The notes under the pieces: model-generated
What the model was told of the DNA's origin: nothing
Database searches by the model: none
What the model saw: only the letters and a program-made list of their open reading frames with translations
Program-made: the position numbers and the translations under genes
Assembly (NCBI GenBank): GCA_958296015.1
Contig: CATQIH010000042.1
Span: 1 to 64,000 of the forward strand
DNA from: Cyclobacteriaceae bacterium
GTDB taxonomy: Bacteria; Bacteroidota; Bacteroidia; Cytophagales; Cyclobacteriaceae
DNA length: 64,000 nt
Direction: 5' to 3'
Shown: positions 44,032 through 53,741 of the stretch, in pieces
Position numbering within the stretch: the first letter of the stretch is position 1
How the letters are laid out: every line of letters begins with the position of its first letter

Positions 44032-45196
44032 CTGGCGGTCCGAGCTGGATATTCCTGACTCAGCAGACGATGAGGATGATACACAGTCTGACTTTGAATG
44101 GAGTAACTGGGATAGTGATGATTGGGAAGAAAAATTTGAAGAAGATTATGAGCACTATTACAACAGCGAAGAAAGCAAACAACTACGTGACCAGGCGTAT
44201 GATCAGGCCACTGACCAAGGGTTTGACATGCCACAGCGCAAGGATAATTACACCTATGATCCGGAAAAAGATAAAATAATCCGGGAAAAGGAAAGGGACT
44301 ATATCAAGCGGCTTAACCGCTGGATAGATAATATTCAGGACGAAATGACCGAAGTCGGCAAGGATGTCGCGCTGGACTTACTCTACAAAGAGCTGGAGCC
44401 TGTGTTGAAGGTCTTGAAGCAAAAGAACTCAGCATTACTGGAGGCGATCCTTCCACAGATGGGAGGCGTTCCGGTCCATGATCCCGCAGAAGATTATGTG
44501 AAGGAAAACCACGAAGGCAAGCATAATTTCAAATATTGGGTCAAGCTGGCTGCAGAAAATATCATGCAGAGCCTTTTCAGGAAAAATGCAGAGGGGAAAT
44601 ACGAGCTACAGCGTGAAAAGGTTGAACTACTCAAACAGGTAGGCATCATCCGTTTTTTAAAGATGTCTGCCACAGACTGGGAAGTGATGCAAAGCCTTAC
44701 CCTGGAAATTCCTGATGAAGTGCTGGACTATGCCCGGACGCTACAGGACATCTATCGCTCTGATACTGCCACCTTCCAGGCAGGCAAAGAATTATATCGT
44801 GAGATTCAGCTACTGGATACGGAACTCAACATTCCGGCACAGCTTGACCAGCTCAGATCATTGTCTAAAGATATAGCCACCAACAAGCTGACGATAGCAG
44901 AAATGGTCAGCAAGCGTAGACAGTTACTTGCATTGACTTACCAGCAACTGGCCACCCGTTATCAGCAATATGGCGATGATCTCAACCGGCAACTAAAGCA
45001 GGAACAGCAGCTTAAACTCAGCGATGCAGAACGCATCAAGGCACTACAGATCACCGGTGATTACCTGGATGAAAGTCTGCGCCTCAAGGCAAAAGCTGAA
45101 GCGTTGATGACAGAAAGCTATCAGCCTGCCAAAGATATAAAAGCTGCATACGTAGCCCAGCAGGCTCTCTACAAGAAGCTGGATGATTTCTATTAG
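43943..45196 (+). CDS. secreted coiled-coil protein of the transfer operon
   Basis: A 417-residue protein with a signal peptide (MKHSQISLAIICLVIALLPAMALAQ), a strongly acidic stretch at residues about 27-80, and a long helical, probably coiled-coil, remainder. Its ATG lies within the traN-like gene. I do not recognise a family; position suggests a periplasmic transfer component. Confidence 0.7.
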   Translation: MKHSQISLAIICLVIALLPAMALAQEDPYDWRSELDIPDSADDEDDTQSDFEWSNWDSDDWEEKFEEDYEHYYNSEESKQLRDQAYDQATDQGFDMPQRKDNYTYDPEKDKIIREKERDYIKRLNRWIDNIQDEMTEVGKDVALDLLYKELEPVLKVLKQKNSALLEAILPQMGGVPVHDPAEDYVKENHEGKHNFKYWVKLAAENIMQSLFRKNAEGKYELQREKVELLKQVGIIRFLKMSATDWEVMQSLTLEIPDEVLDYARTLQDIYRSDTATFQAGKELYREIQLLDTELNIPAQLDQLRSLSKDIATNKLTIAEMVSKRRQLLALTYQQLATRYQQYGDDLNRQLKQEQQLKLSDAERIKALQITGDYLDESLRLKAKAEALMTESYQPAKDIKAAYVAQQALYKKLDDFY

Positions 45197-45239
45197 ATCA
45201 TTTTATAATTAGATAGTTATTTACTGATATGAGTATATA

Positions 45240-46046
45240 ATGAAAAAAGTGAGATTGAAATTACTAAGCTATTGCTGCATCTGTTTTCTGCTGATCAGTC
45301 CTACCTGCGTGGTGGTCAGCGACAAAAAGAACAGGAAAGAGGAAATTAACAATGCAGCCCAAAGCCTGGGAGAGCATGTGTTATGGAAAAAGGTGAAAAA
45401 GACCAAAGAGGTCATCGACGAGACGTATCACAAGATACACGCTTTGCAGGACAGCATTGACCAAGCCAGGTACCTGGTCCAAAGCGTTACCGGCCTGGGC
45501 GTAGCATCTATAGAAAACGAACTGCTGGACATCCATGATCTGACATCAGATGTGGATGCCTATGTAGCCGGTGTGCCCGGCAATAGTTACGGATTGATGC
45601 TCAGGCAATTGTACCAGCAGCCGGATGCGGCCAGGGCAGCGCAGCAGCTGACCGATATGCTGTATTACACCGATAAGCTGCCCAAAGAAACGAAAGGGAT
45701 AGAAAAGCTGCTGGCAGAGCATCATAACTTCCGGTTGTATTTTCAGGAGTTTGCCGATAAACGCGCTGTGCAGACAGCACAGACGTATCGCAAGTGGGCC
45801 AAACTGTATAGGAAAAAGGGGATGGAACTATCGCGGAAAGTACTACAGGACAAAGTATTCTCTATGAGCGATTATGAGCGTATCCGCACCCAGCAAACTG
45901 CCCGGCAGTACATCGTCATGAGCTATGAATTTATAGAGAAAAGCGATAGTCTGATGCTTTCTGTCACCAGCGACCAGGATGCGATCAGCAAGGTCCGGCA
46001 GGCACAGGCAGAGCAATATCTTTTTACCAAAAACTTGTTCAAGTAA
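45240..46046 (+). CDS. helical exported protein of the transfer operon, TraI/VirB5-like by position
   Basis: A 268-residue protein with a hydrophobic N-terminus (LLSYCCICFLLISPTC) and helices throughout (KVKKTKEVIDETYHKIHALQDSIDQ, later TYRKWAKLYRKKGMELSR). Resembles in style the helical periplasmic VirB5-like TraI proteins, but I cannot confirm homology. Confidence 0.6.
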   Translation: MKKVRLKLLSYCCICFLLISPTCVVVSDKKNRKEEINNAAQSLGEHVLWKKVKKTKEVIDETYHKIHALQDSIDQARYLVQSVTGLGVASIENELLDIHDLTSDVDAYVAGVPGNSYGLMLRQLYQQPDAARAAQQLTDMLYYTDKLPKETKGIEKLLAEHHNFRLYFQEFADKRAVQTAQTYRKWAKLYRKKGMELSRKVLQDKVFSMSDYERIRTQQTARQYIVMSYEFIEKSDSLMLSVTSDQDAISKVRQAQAEQYLFTKNLFK

Positions 46047-46056
46047 AGCTATCATC

Positions 46057-46674
46057 ATGAAACAGTCACACCTGCTTAGTTGCCTTTTCATTTTTTGCAT
46101 CAGCCTTACAGCTGCCCAGGCACAGCATCATTTTCAGGGACTCAAAGGCATCACGGCTGAATACGGAATCAGTCGCAAGTCGGATTTTTACAGTCTGGGT
46201 TATCAATCCTTTCTTAGCGACCGGTTTCAGTTTGAAATCACCGGCACTTACCGGCAGGGGAGCTTTTCGGACTTTATCAGAATTGCCCCTTACCGGGCAG
46301 CTGCCAGCTATACCCTGCATCAAATGATACTCAGTGAAACCATTGACTACACGTTTGCCAAACTTTTCAACCGGCTGTATATCAACCTGGGTGCTGGTCT
46401 GACACAGGCTTACGGACGAGCCAAAGCATCGGCCATCTATCCAGCCCTGGATTCTGCTCTTGTAGAAAATATGGACCATATTCCTGAGTTTGATCAAACA
46501 GCCATCAGGCCACAGAATAAGATCAGCCTCGGTGGCCATGCGAGCATACTCACCGAACTGTACCTGGGCCGGTACCTGACGCTGCTGTTTCGCTACCGGT
46601 ATACATATTTTCTGAAAAGTGATATTGATAAGACACTTCAGCAAACCTCCATTGGCATTCGCATCAACTTATAA
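46057..46674 (+). CDS. traO: TraO-like conjugative transfer protein
   Basis: A 205-residue protein starting at ATG 46057 with a clean signal peptide (SLTAAQAQ), then a beta-barrel-like pattern (ITAEYGISRKSDFYSLGYQSFLSDRFQFEITGTY) ending in an aromatic-rich strand. This matches the TraO outer-membrane family of Bacteroidota transfer systems. A longer frame to 45979 only overlaps the upstream gene. Confidence 0.78.
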   Translation: MKQSHLLSCLFIFCISLTAAQAQHHFQGLKGITAEYGISRKSDFYSLGYQSFLSDRFQFEITGTYRQGSFSDFIRIAPYRAAASYTLHQMILSETIDYTFAKLFNRLYINLGAGLTQAYGRAKASAIYPALDSALVENMDHIPEFDQTAIRPQNKISLGGHASILTELYLGRYLTLLFRYRYTYFLKSDIDKTLQQTSIGIRINL

Positions 46675-46677
46675 CCT

Positions 46678-47085
46678 ATGAAAGAGACGCACATTCTTTG
46701 GGAGCACAGACCTTCACAGGGAGCCAACCTGGGCGTTTTTCTGTCGTGCTTTCTGGTGGTCACCTGGCCCTTGGCACTGTGGCGTTACCTGCGGACCGGC
46801 AACACGCACTATATGCTGAAGGAAGAAAAGCTCATCATCCGGCAGGGAATCCGTAAGATCAGGCAGGAAGACATTTTTCTACATGAAATAGAAGAGGTTA
46901 AAATTAGGACTGATTTTTTCCTGAAGTTAACAGGACTTGGCTGTATTACCCTTTTTATTCGGGACCAAACAAACCCTGCTGTAAAATTAAGTGGATTGGA
47001 AGATGCAGTTGCCGTAAAAAACATTATTTTGCGGCAAGTCGCTGAAGCAAAGAAAGTAAAAGCTGCGCTACAGCGCGATGACTAA
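46678..47085 (+). CDS. bacterial PH-domain membrane protein
   Basis: A 135-residue protein with a membrane segment (VFLSCFLVVTWPLALWRYL) and a YdbT-like PH domain (HYMLKEEKLIIRQGIRKIRQEDIFLHEIEEVKI). It starts 3 bases after the traO-like gene, so it is part of the same operon. Role unknown. Confidence 0.75.
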   Translation: MKETHILWEHRPSQGANLGVFLSCFLVVTWPLALWRYLRTGNTHYMLKEEKLIIRQGIRKIRQEDIFLHEIEEVKIRTDFFLKLTGLGCITLFIRDQTNPAVKLSGLEDAVAVKNIILRQVAEAKKVKAALQRDD

Positions 47086-47111
47086 ACCACCAGACCATAC
47101 TTTCTTACACT

Positions 47112-48107
47112 TTGGATGCAGCACGTATCAACCAACTTTGCCAATTACTCAAAGCATTTCACCAGCAACACCACCACGTATACGTTCCTCCCTATCCAGC
47201 GCACAAACCCCTGTATGAGCTGACCGCCTATGCCCGCCAGCACAAAGCTGCGCTACCTGCTGAAATGATCAGTTGCCTTCATGAACTGGATTTTGACTGG
47301 CAAGCCGATAATGCAGCCACCCGGTGGTTTTACAACTACTACCTGCTGAAGCAATTCTATGAAGTACATGGCCATACTGATCTGCCCTTTCACCATGCAG
47401 AAGATCCGCGCCTGGGAGCCTGGGTAAACCGGCAGAAGAAGCAAAAGGACAAACTGACTGATCAACAAATAGCCCTGCTCGGGCAGTTGAATTTCACCTG
47501 GCAAACAGAAGATGCCAACTATCTGAAACGATGGGAGACCATGTATGACAAACTCAAAGCGTTCCATGGCCGACACCACCACAGCATGGTGCCCAGCAGC
47601 TACGTAGACAACGCGCTGGCGCAATGGGTTGCCAGGCAGCGAAAGGGAAAAGAAAAGCTGTCACCAGAGCAGATAGTAAAGCTAGACCAGCTGGGCTTCG
47701 TCTTTGACATACAAAAACAACGTGCCCTCAGCTGGGAATACCGCTACAACCAGTTGCTGCTCTTCAAAAAAGAACACGGACATACCAATGTGCCCTCACA
47801 ACATACAAACAAAAAGCTATACAATTGGGTAAGAACCCAGCGAATAAGCAAAGACACACTCTCCAAAGACCGCCTGAAACAGCTCAAAGATATCCATTTT
47901 GAGTTCAGCACCACCAAACAATCCAAACGCGACCAGCAATGGCTGGAAAACTTCCGGGAAGTAGAGAAGTTTTACAAAGCAAACGGCCACCTCAACCTAC
48001 CTGACCGCCGATTATACCAATGGATTTATAAACAACAGCTTAGATGGCCGAAGGAGGAGTATAGGAGGGTGATGTTGAGAGGGATTGGTTTAAATAAATT
48101 AAAGTGA
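47112..48107 (+). CDS. helicase-associated (HA) domain repeat protein
   Basis: A 331-residue protein made almost wholly of four to five HA-type repeats of about 70 residues: W-x-F-x(2)-Y/L ... F/Y-x(2)-HGH-x(2)-VP ... L-x(2)-WV-x(2)-QR-x(n)-L ... L-x(2)-L-x-F-x-F. Such repeats normally follow helicase cores in large bacterial proteins; here there is no helicase domain. The start is read at TTG 47112, the frame being closed upstream at 47079. It is the last gene before the inserted restriction fragment. Confidence 0.8.
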   Translation: MDAARINQLCQLLKAFHQQHHHVYVPPYPAHKPLYELTAYARQHKAALPAEMISCLHELDFDWQADNAATRWFYNYYLLKQFYEVHGHTDLPFHHAEDPRLGAWVNRQKKQKDKLTDQQIALLGQLNFTWQTEDANYLKRWETMYDKLKAFHGRHHHSMVPSSYVDNALAQWVARQRKGKEKLSPEQIVKLDQLGFVFDIQKQRALSWEYRYNQLLLFKKEHGHTNVPSQHTNKKLYNWVRTQRISKDTLSKDRLKQLKDIHFEFSTTKQSKRDQQWLENFREVEKFYKANGHLNLPDRRLYQWIYKQQLRWPKEEYRRVMLRGIGLNKLK

Positions 48108-48154
48108 CTTGTTATTGAGAATCCTTTAAATTCACAATTTTGACTTGATAATAC

Positions 48155-48829
48155 CTAAAAATCCACCTCTAATAAATGACCATTCGTTTTCAACCAAGCC
48201 TTTGCTTTTTGGTAGTAAGGGACTTGGATAGAAAGAATATTCCAAAACCTTGGGGTGTGATTATCTTCAATCAAGTGAACCAACTCGTGGGCTACTAAAT
48301 AATTTACTACATACATGGGAGCTTTAATGATTCGCCAGTTGAAAATGATATTATTTGCTGGGGTACAGGAACCCCATCTGTATTTCATTTCAGATGTTTT
48401 AAGCTCAGCGTACTCCACTCCCAAATATTTTGCGTATTGCTTGGCTAAAGGCTCAATTTTTTGCAAGGCTTGTTCCAAATACCATGTCTTAAATAAACCA
48501 TTAGCCCTCACTTGGTTTTTTCTTGAAATTCTAAACCGCTGATTAAAATCTATCCCCTCAATGTCTTCGTCTACCACTAAAAGCTGATAATTCTTTCCCA
48601 AATACATCAAGGTTTCGCCGGAGACAAATTTCTTTACCACAGGAGTTTCCGGGTATTTCTGTGCATGGTGGATTTTTTCCTTTATCCACTGCTTTTTAGA
48701 TTGTACAATACTGTCTATCTTTTCAAGTGAAAGATGTTCCGGGGCACGGACAGTAATTTTCCTGTCACGCTCTACGGTGATGTTGAGTGTCCTACGCGTA
48801 CTATATTTTACTTCGTACTCCAATAGCAT
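48155..48829 (-). CDS. YgjP-like (DUF45/SprT-type) metallopeptidase of a type I restriction locus
   Basis: A 224-residue zinc peptidase-like protein. HELVH (181-185) plus H191 in EDNHTPRFW give the metal ligands, and RWGSC is the family hallmark. Such genes commonly follow hsdR in type I restriction operons. Its ATG overlaps the TGA of the original hsdR end (48840s), which is now separated from hsdR by the inserted IS5-type element. Confidence 0.88.
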   Translation of the reverse strand: MLLEYEVKYSTRRTLNITVERDRKITVRAPEHLSLEKIDSIVQSKKQWIKEKIHHAQKYPETPVVKKFVSGETLMYLGKNYQLLVVDEDIEGIDFNQRFRISRKNQVRANGLFKTWYLEQALQKIEPLAKQYAKYLGVEYAELKTSEMKYRWGSCTPANNIIFNWRIIKAPMYVVNYLVAHELVHLIEDNHTPRFWNILSIQVPYYQKAKAWLKTNGHLLEVDF

Positions 48830-48913
48830 CAGTCTTGCGTTATTTTGAAGTGATTGGTTTTTGCTATTTCCATAATCCTCGAGATTATTTCAGTGCGTTT
48901 CAGTACGATATTA

Positions 48914-49765
48914 GAGCATGTTTTGAATTGTAAAAAAGCGGGAGTCAAGCTAAACTTGTAGTTGACCAAAACTAAAGTTTATGCAAGAAAAGTTTCATGA
49001 ACTCCTTGACTCCCAATGGGAAATTATAGAGAAAGTACTAGACGACCAAAGGGAAAGACAGCATAGTTTGCGCACCATTATAAATGCTATACTATGGATC
49101 AATTACACAGGATGCCAATGGAGGAATCTGGATAGTAAATATCCACCTTGGCAAAGTGTGTATTATTATTTCCGCAAGTGGAAGTTTAATGGCATGTGGG
49201 AAGAAATTGTAGATGTCTTAATTGTGAAAGAACGTCGTAGACAGGAGCGTGAGGATAGCCCTAGTTTGTTGGCTTTTGATAGCCAAAGCAGTAAAAAGGT
49301 GGCTTTTATAGACTTAGATACAGGTATTGATGGGGGAAAGAAGGTGAATGGACGCAAGCGACACTTAGCTGTAGATACACTGGGATTACCTTGGGCTATC
49401 TATGTATCAGCGGCCAATGTTTCAGATAACCAAGGTGGCTGTCAGTTGATAGATCAACTCAAAGGAAAAGTGCCACGTATGCAAAAGATTGCTGCTGACC
49501 ATGGCTATAAAGACACGTTCATTGATTATATCAATGAGCAGACCAACTGGGAAGTAGAAATTGTACAAAGACCAGAATCAACCAAAGGGTTTGTTCCTGA
49601 AAAGAACAGATGGATGGTAGAAAGAACCTACGGTTGGTTCAACTTTAGAAGGCGTTTGTGTCGTGATTATGAGAAAACCGCAGAATCTTCTGAAGCGATG
49701 ATTAGAATAGCTACTATTTCTTTTTTAATCAACAGATTAGCTTCATAATATTTTAAAACATGCTC
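48914..49765 (+). mobile_element. IS5-type insertion sequence with 3-bp target duplication
   Basis: An 852-bp element with terminal inverted repeats (GAGCATGTTTTGAA at the left; the complement of TTTTAAAACATGCTC at the right), flanked by TTA at 48911-48913 and 49766-49768. It holds one intact transposase gene. Removing it with one TTA restores the 3' end of hsdR. The intact gene and clean ends point to a recent insertion. Confidence 0.9.
48981..49748 (+). CDS. IS5 family DDE transposase
   Basis: A 255-residue transposase with an N-terminal helical domain (LRTIINAILWINYTGCQWRNLDSKYPPWQSVYYYFRKW) and a DDE core (D in LAFDSQ, D in AADHGYKD, E in WMVERTYGWFNFRRRL). Complete and in frame. Confidence 0.93.
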   Translation: MQEKFHELLDSQWEIIEKVLDDQRERQHSLRTIINAILWINYTGCQWRNLDSKYPPWQSVYYYFRKWKFNGMWEEIVDVLIVKERRRQEREDSPSLLAFDSQSSKKVAFIDLDTGIDGGKKVNGRKRHLAVDTLGLPWAIYVSAANVSDNQGGCQLIDQLKGKVPRMQKIAADHGYKDTFIDYINEQTNWEVEIVQRPESTKGFVPEKNRWMVERTYGWFNFRRRLCRDYEKTAESSEAMIRIATISFLINRLAS

Positions 49766-52700
49766 TTAGATAGTTGGTTGAACTCAGGCGATAACAACAG
49801 CTTTTGAAGTTCCGCTTTAAGTTTCAATTGTGCCGGTGTACTATCCCAAAAGCCTGTCAGCTTTATTTCATTTACCACCATATTAAAAACATGCTGCGTT
49901 AGGTTTACATTCCGAGCAACTTCATCTTCAGTTAGCACTCTATTATCAAAAAGCTCAGCTTTGAAAACTCTAAAAAACGGCATTTGTTTCTTTCTATCCA
50001 AACCATAAGTCTCTTCTTTCTCACGGTTCCTGATTTTCTCCCTCAGCTTTTCCAGTTCTTCGTAAATAGCTTTCCAGTTGCCTTTAAAGTTTTGCAGGAT
50101 TTCTTCTAGTGCTTGTGCGAATGAAGCAAATAGCTCCGGATCTTCGTCTATGTTGATATCTATGTAATGGCGTATGGCATGCTCTACTTCTGCGGCTTTG
50201 GTTTTCTCGCGCTTTTTACGGTTGACGTTTTTCTGAAAATCATCTGCTATAATAGATATAGGAGCTACGGACTGATCTATTCCCTTAGAAATCAAAAACT
50301 CGTCAGCGATTACCCTTAGTTTGGGTGGGATACCTTTCATACTGAACCTGCTATCCCTGAAATGCTGATTGGCCAAAGCATTAATTTCTGTAAAGGCTTT
50401 CCAATCGTGAAAGAACTCTAATGCTTCTTTTCTGGGAAGCACCGCGTTGAAGCAAGAGGTTAAATGTTTATATCGCTTGATGTATTCAAAACGGATGTCT
50501 TCATCATAGAAAATATCAAAGAACGCATCGGAATCGCTTAAATCGTCCAAACCGTATTCGTTCAGATATTCCCAAATGTCTTTATGGGCCTTAATGAGTT
50601 CATTCAGCTCAGCTTCATCATCAGAAATACAATCAATAATTGCTTTTTGCTCTTTTTTCGCATAAGTATCCAATGCCCGTTTTAAGTGATGACCTACACC
50701 CACAAAATCCACCACAAAACCCTTATCCTTGCCTTCCGGACCTACCCGGTTTACCCTGGCTATAGTTTGCAATAAGTTGTGTGCAATAATCACCCTGTCC
50801 AGATATAATACCTGCTCAATGGGCGCATCAAAACCGGTAAGCAACATATTGTTTACAATGATGATACCTACATTTCCATTTAATGATTTATCTTCTTCAT
50901 CTGTTTTGCCAAAGGGAAGTTTGAAGCGTTTGATGCTCTTTTTATGGTAATCACTGTTAGTATAAGCTTTGATGTGTAGCTGGTCATTGTGGCTTCCTGA
51001 AATTACTACGGCGCATTCCAATTGTTCTAACGTCGGTATATTGACCAGCATGGGATTATCCACTTTTAGTGCTGAGATTTTGGCTTTCAGAGCTTCGTCA
51101 ATGGCGGCTTTATAGCGAACAGCGGCTTCTCTTGAATTGGCAACGATTTGTGCCTTAAATCCTCCCGAGAAGATATGCTCCACATAGTGTTCCGCCATCT
51201 TTGCCGCTTTTTCCCGAATGGTGTTCATGCTGTCTAAGTAGGCATCTCGTGAGCCAAAGCCCAAGATTTGCAAGCGTTCAGTGAGTTGATATTCACTGAA
51301 TACATCTGCAAACTTATCGTCCATGCCTTTTTTATCTTCTACTTCAGCATTATGGGTAAATCCTTCATATACAATTTCCAGAGTAACGCCATCATCAATG
51401 GCCTGCCGCATCGTATATTTGTCAATATAATCTTTGTACTTCTTTTCTGCTTTGTCGGTGGGTGTGCCAGTAAAGCCTATCTGCGTAGCATGGGGCATTG
51501 CCCGGTCTAAATTGGCAGCCAAAAGGGAATATTGTGAACGGTGCGCCTCATCCGTCATGATCAATATCTGGGCACTCTTGTTTAGTTCAGGGAATATCTC
51601 CAAGCCGCTTAATTCTCCATTTTCCTGGAATTTATGAATCATGGCCATCACCAGATCGGAATTATCATTGCTGAGCAGTTCTTTCAGGCTTTGCCCATTG
51701 GGTGTGGCTTTGGGACTGATGAAACTGGCCGTTTTGATAGCAAAGCCTATATTTTGGCCTGTTTCGGAAAGCTGTTCTTCCAGCTGTGTCCTGTCGGTAA
51801 CAAAAACAATCTTCCAGGGCATCAGCTCCGGGCGGAGCTTCATTTCCCGTACCATAAACATCATAGTCAGTGATTTGCCCGAACCCTGTGTGTGCCAGAT
51901 AATGCCGCCACGCGCTATAGGATTTTTTCCCTCCACTAAGCGTTTAATAGCAAGTTTTACGGCTCTGAACTGCTGGTAACGACCTACAATTTTGATTTTC
52001 TGCCCTTTGTCGTTGGTGGAAAAAACGGTGAATACCCTGATAATATCCAGCAAATTGCGTGGCTCCAGCATACCCGCTACCAATCGTTGCTGGTCGTTAG
52101 GCAATGATTTGCCGTGTGCTAAGTCATCGACTATTTTGGGATAGGGATCTGTCCATCGGTAAAAATGCTTTTCTATATGCGTGGTAATCGTACCAAACTT
52201 AGCTTCAGTGCGACAGGTAGTGATCAAAAACTGATTGTAGTAAAACAGGGCCGCGTTGCCTTCTCCTGTGTCGCCTCTTTGTTCTGAATATCGGAGCAGT
52301 TGATCAATAGCTTCGGGAATAGGTTCTTTTACTTTGGAAGACTTAGCCTCAACTACTACCAAAGGCAACCCATTGACAAACAATACGATGTCGGGAACGA
52401 TATGATGGTCAGTGCCGGTGATCCTTACCTTAAACTGCGAAATAGCGGTAAAAATGTTATTTTCTATATTGTCAAAATCAATAAAGCGAACGGTAGGGCT
52501 TAACTCCCCCGTTTGCTCATTGTGGGAAACGGTGGTGTTTTCCAGTAAATAGTGAAGGACTTTCTGGTTGTTCTCAATCAGACTATTTTTATCAAAGGTA
52601 TTGATCTTGCGGGCTACTTCCTCTATCTGCCCGTCGGTGAGGAAAGGGTTGATCTGCTTTAATGCTTGTTGGAGCTTGGGCGGCAAAATCACTTCTGAGA

Positions 52701-52884
52701 AGGAAACGCGGAAACTCTGCTCCGGGCTTTGCTGCATTTGTAATTCCAACACCTGGTTGCTCCCGGTATTCCAGCCCAAACCTTTAAGCTGCTCTATAAA
52801 AGGTTGCTCCACATGGCTGTATTCATCCAGTTTAAGTGTCTCGCCAAGGTTGCCCCGGTATTTGTTGTTATTGCCTAATATCAT
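49753..52884 (-). CDS. hsdR: HsdR, type I restriction endonuclease subunit, 3' end altered by IS
   Basis: A 1043-residue HsdR. The PD-(D/E)XK nuclease site is near 163-180 (VPDIVLFVNGLPLVVVEAKSSK). The translocase has Walker A HTQGSGKSLTM near 333, DEAH in IMTDEAHRSQYS near 445, and motif VI-like QTIARVNRVGPEGKDKGFVVDFVG. The last five codons (SKSMF) are read from the IS5-type element. Without it the protein would end NIVLKRTEIISRIMEIAK..., about 28 residues longer in that region, and its TGA would overlap the YgjP-like start. No hsdM or hsdS is present in the window, so it is an orphan. Confidence 0.9.
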   Translation of the reverse strand: MILGNNNKYRGNLGETLKLDEYSHVEQPFIEQLKGLGWNTGSNQVLELQMQQSPEQSFRVSFSEVILPPKLQQALKQINPFLTDGQIEEVARKINTFDKNSLIENNQKVLHYLLENTTVSHNEQTGELSPTVRFIDFDNIENNIFTAISQFKVRITGTDHHIVPDIVLFVNGLPLVVVEAKSSKVKEPIPEAIDQLLRYSEQRGDTGEGNAALFYYNQFLITTCRTEAKFGTITTHIEKHFYRWTDPYPKIVDDLAHGKSLPNDQQRLVAGMLEPRNLLDIIRVFTVFSTNDKGQKIKIVGRYQQFRAVKLAIKRLVEGKNPIARGGIIWHTQGSGKSLTMMFMVREMKLRPELMPWKIVFVTDRTQLEEQLSETGQNIGFAIKTASFISPKATPNGQSLKELLSNDNSDLVMAMIHKFQENGELSGLEIFPELNKSAQILIMTDEAHRSQYSLLAANLDRAMPHATQIGFTGTPTDKAEKKYKDYIDKYTMRQAIDDGVTLEIVYEGFTHNAEVEDKKGMDDKFADVFSEYQLTERLQILGFGSRDAYLDSMNTIREKAAKMAEHYVEHIFSGGFKAQIVANSREAAVRYKAAIDEALKAKISALKVDNPMLVNIPTLEQLECAVVISGSHNDQLHIKAYTNSDYHKKSIKRFKLPFGKTDEEDKSLNGNVGIIIVNNMLLTGFDAPIEQVLYLDRVIIAHNLLQTIARVNRVGPEGKDKGFVVDFVGVGHHLKRALDTYAKKEQKAIIDCISDDEAELNELIKAHKDIWEYLNEYGLDDLSDSDAFFDIFYDEDIRFEYIKRYKHLTSCFNAVLPRKEALEFFHDWKAFTEINALANQHFRDSRFSMKGIPPKLRVIADEFLISKGIDQSVAPISIIADDFQKNVNRKKREKTKAAEVEHAIRHYIDINIDEDPELFASFAQALEEILQNFKGNWKAIYEELEKLREKIRNREKEETYGLDRKKQMPFFRVFKAELFDNRVLTEDEVARNVNLTQHVFNMVVNEIKLTGFWDSTPAQLKLKAELQKLLLSPEFNQLSKSMF

Positions 52885-52988
52885 CGCATGTTTCTCAGGT
52901 TAATAAATACCTATTTCTTTAACTTGTATATTTTACGTGTTAATGTTTTGTAATTTTTTTAACACGTTATACAACTTATGTTAACTTT

Positions 52989-53387
52989 TTATTCATTTTT
53001 AAACTTCAAAGCATCAGGCGCATTGTACAAAAACTCGTATAGTGCATTGTTGACATAGAAGTTCTCTTTACCGATTCTGTGCAGCGTCAGCAACCCTATA
53101 TGTATCAGTTGATCCAGATATTTGGAGGCCGTTTGGCGGGTGATACCAAGGTCCAATACAACAAATTCAATTTTTGTGTATGGATGCTTGAATAGGTTGT
53201 TGATCAGGTCCTGAGAATACACTTTGGGCAATTCAGTCCGGATTTTCTGCTTGTGCGCCATCATCAGCTTTTTGATGCCACGAATCATGGCCGATGTTTG
53301 TAGTGAAGTCAGTTCAACTGCTTCGAGCATATAGAGTAGCCAGGGTTCCCAGGTGCCTGATTCACGGGTGTTTTGCAGCAAACGGTA
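52989..53387 (-). pseudogene. Fic family protein, C-terminal fragment
   Basis: About 130 residues matching the region after the Fic active site (DYYRLLQNTRESGTWEPWLLYMLEAVE) and the C-terminal winged helix (YTKIEFVVLDLGITRQTASKYLDQL). The HPFxxGNGR catalytic motif is missing. The frame breaks at about 53390, where it meets a lipoprotein gene. Fic genes often sit in type I restriction loci, so this is the edge of the inserted fragment. Confidence 0.8.
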
Positions 53388-53394
53388 ATAATCA

Positions 53395-53736
53395 CTAATG
53401 TATGGTAAGCAAAAGTTGATCAGCCATGTTGGGGTCTCTTTGCCTAGCTTGTTTTATTTGAGAAAGCCAGTCGGTACTAGTTGATTCAATGGTATATATC
53501 TCTAAATCTTCTTTATCAGGATAGGTGTATATGAAATGGCGGGCAATATCGCTTTCTATCTTGGTGATCTGCCAGAGACGCTTTCCATCCATGATACGTT
53601 CATAGGACTCATCAAGTGAGTTGTATTGGATGTCACTTGGTATCTGCTCTTGGCAGCTACACAACAGTAGCCATATGGTAAAAGCCAGGAAAGATTTATA
53701 GGAGTGTTTTTTCATAGCCATGAGATTAGAAAGCAT
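53395..53736 (-). CDS. small lipoprotein, possibly cut at the junction
   Basis: A 113-residue protein with lipobox LLLCSC near residue 27 and a mixed soluble part. Its last codons meet the Fic fragment, so the true C-terminus may have been lost. A start at MAMKKHS or MKKHS is also possible. No family recognised. Confidence 0.55.
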   Translation of the reverse strand: MLSNLMAMKKHSYKSFLAFTIWLLLCSCQEQIPSDIQYNSLDESYERIMDGKRLWQITKIESDIARHFIYTYPDKEDLEIYTIESTSTDWLSQIKQARQRDPNMADQLLLTIH

Positions 53737-53741
53737 ACCTG

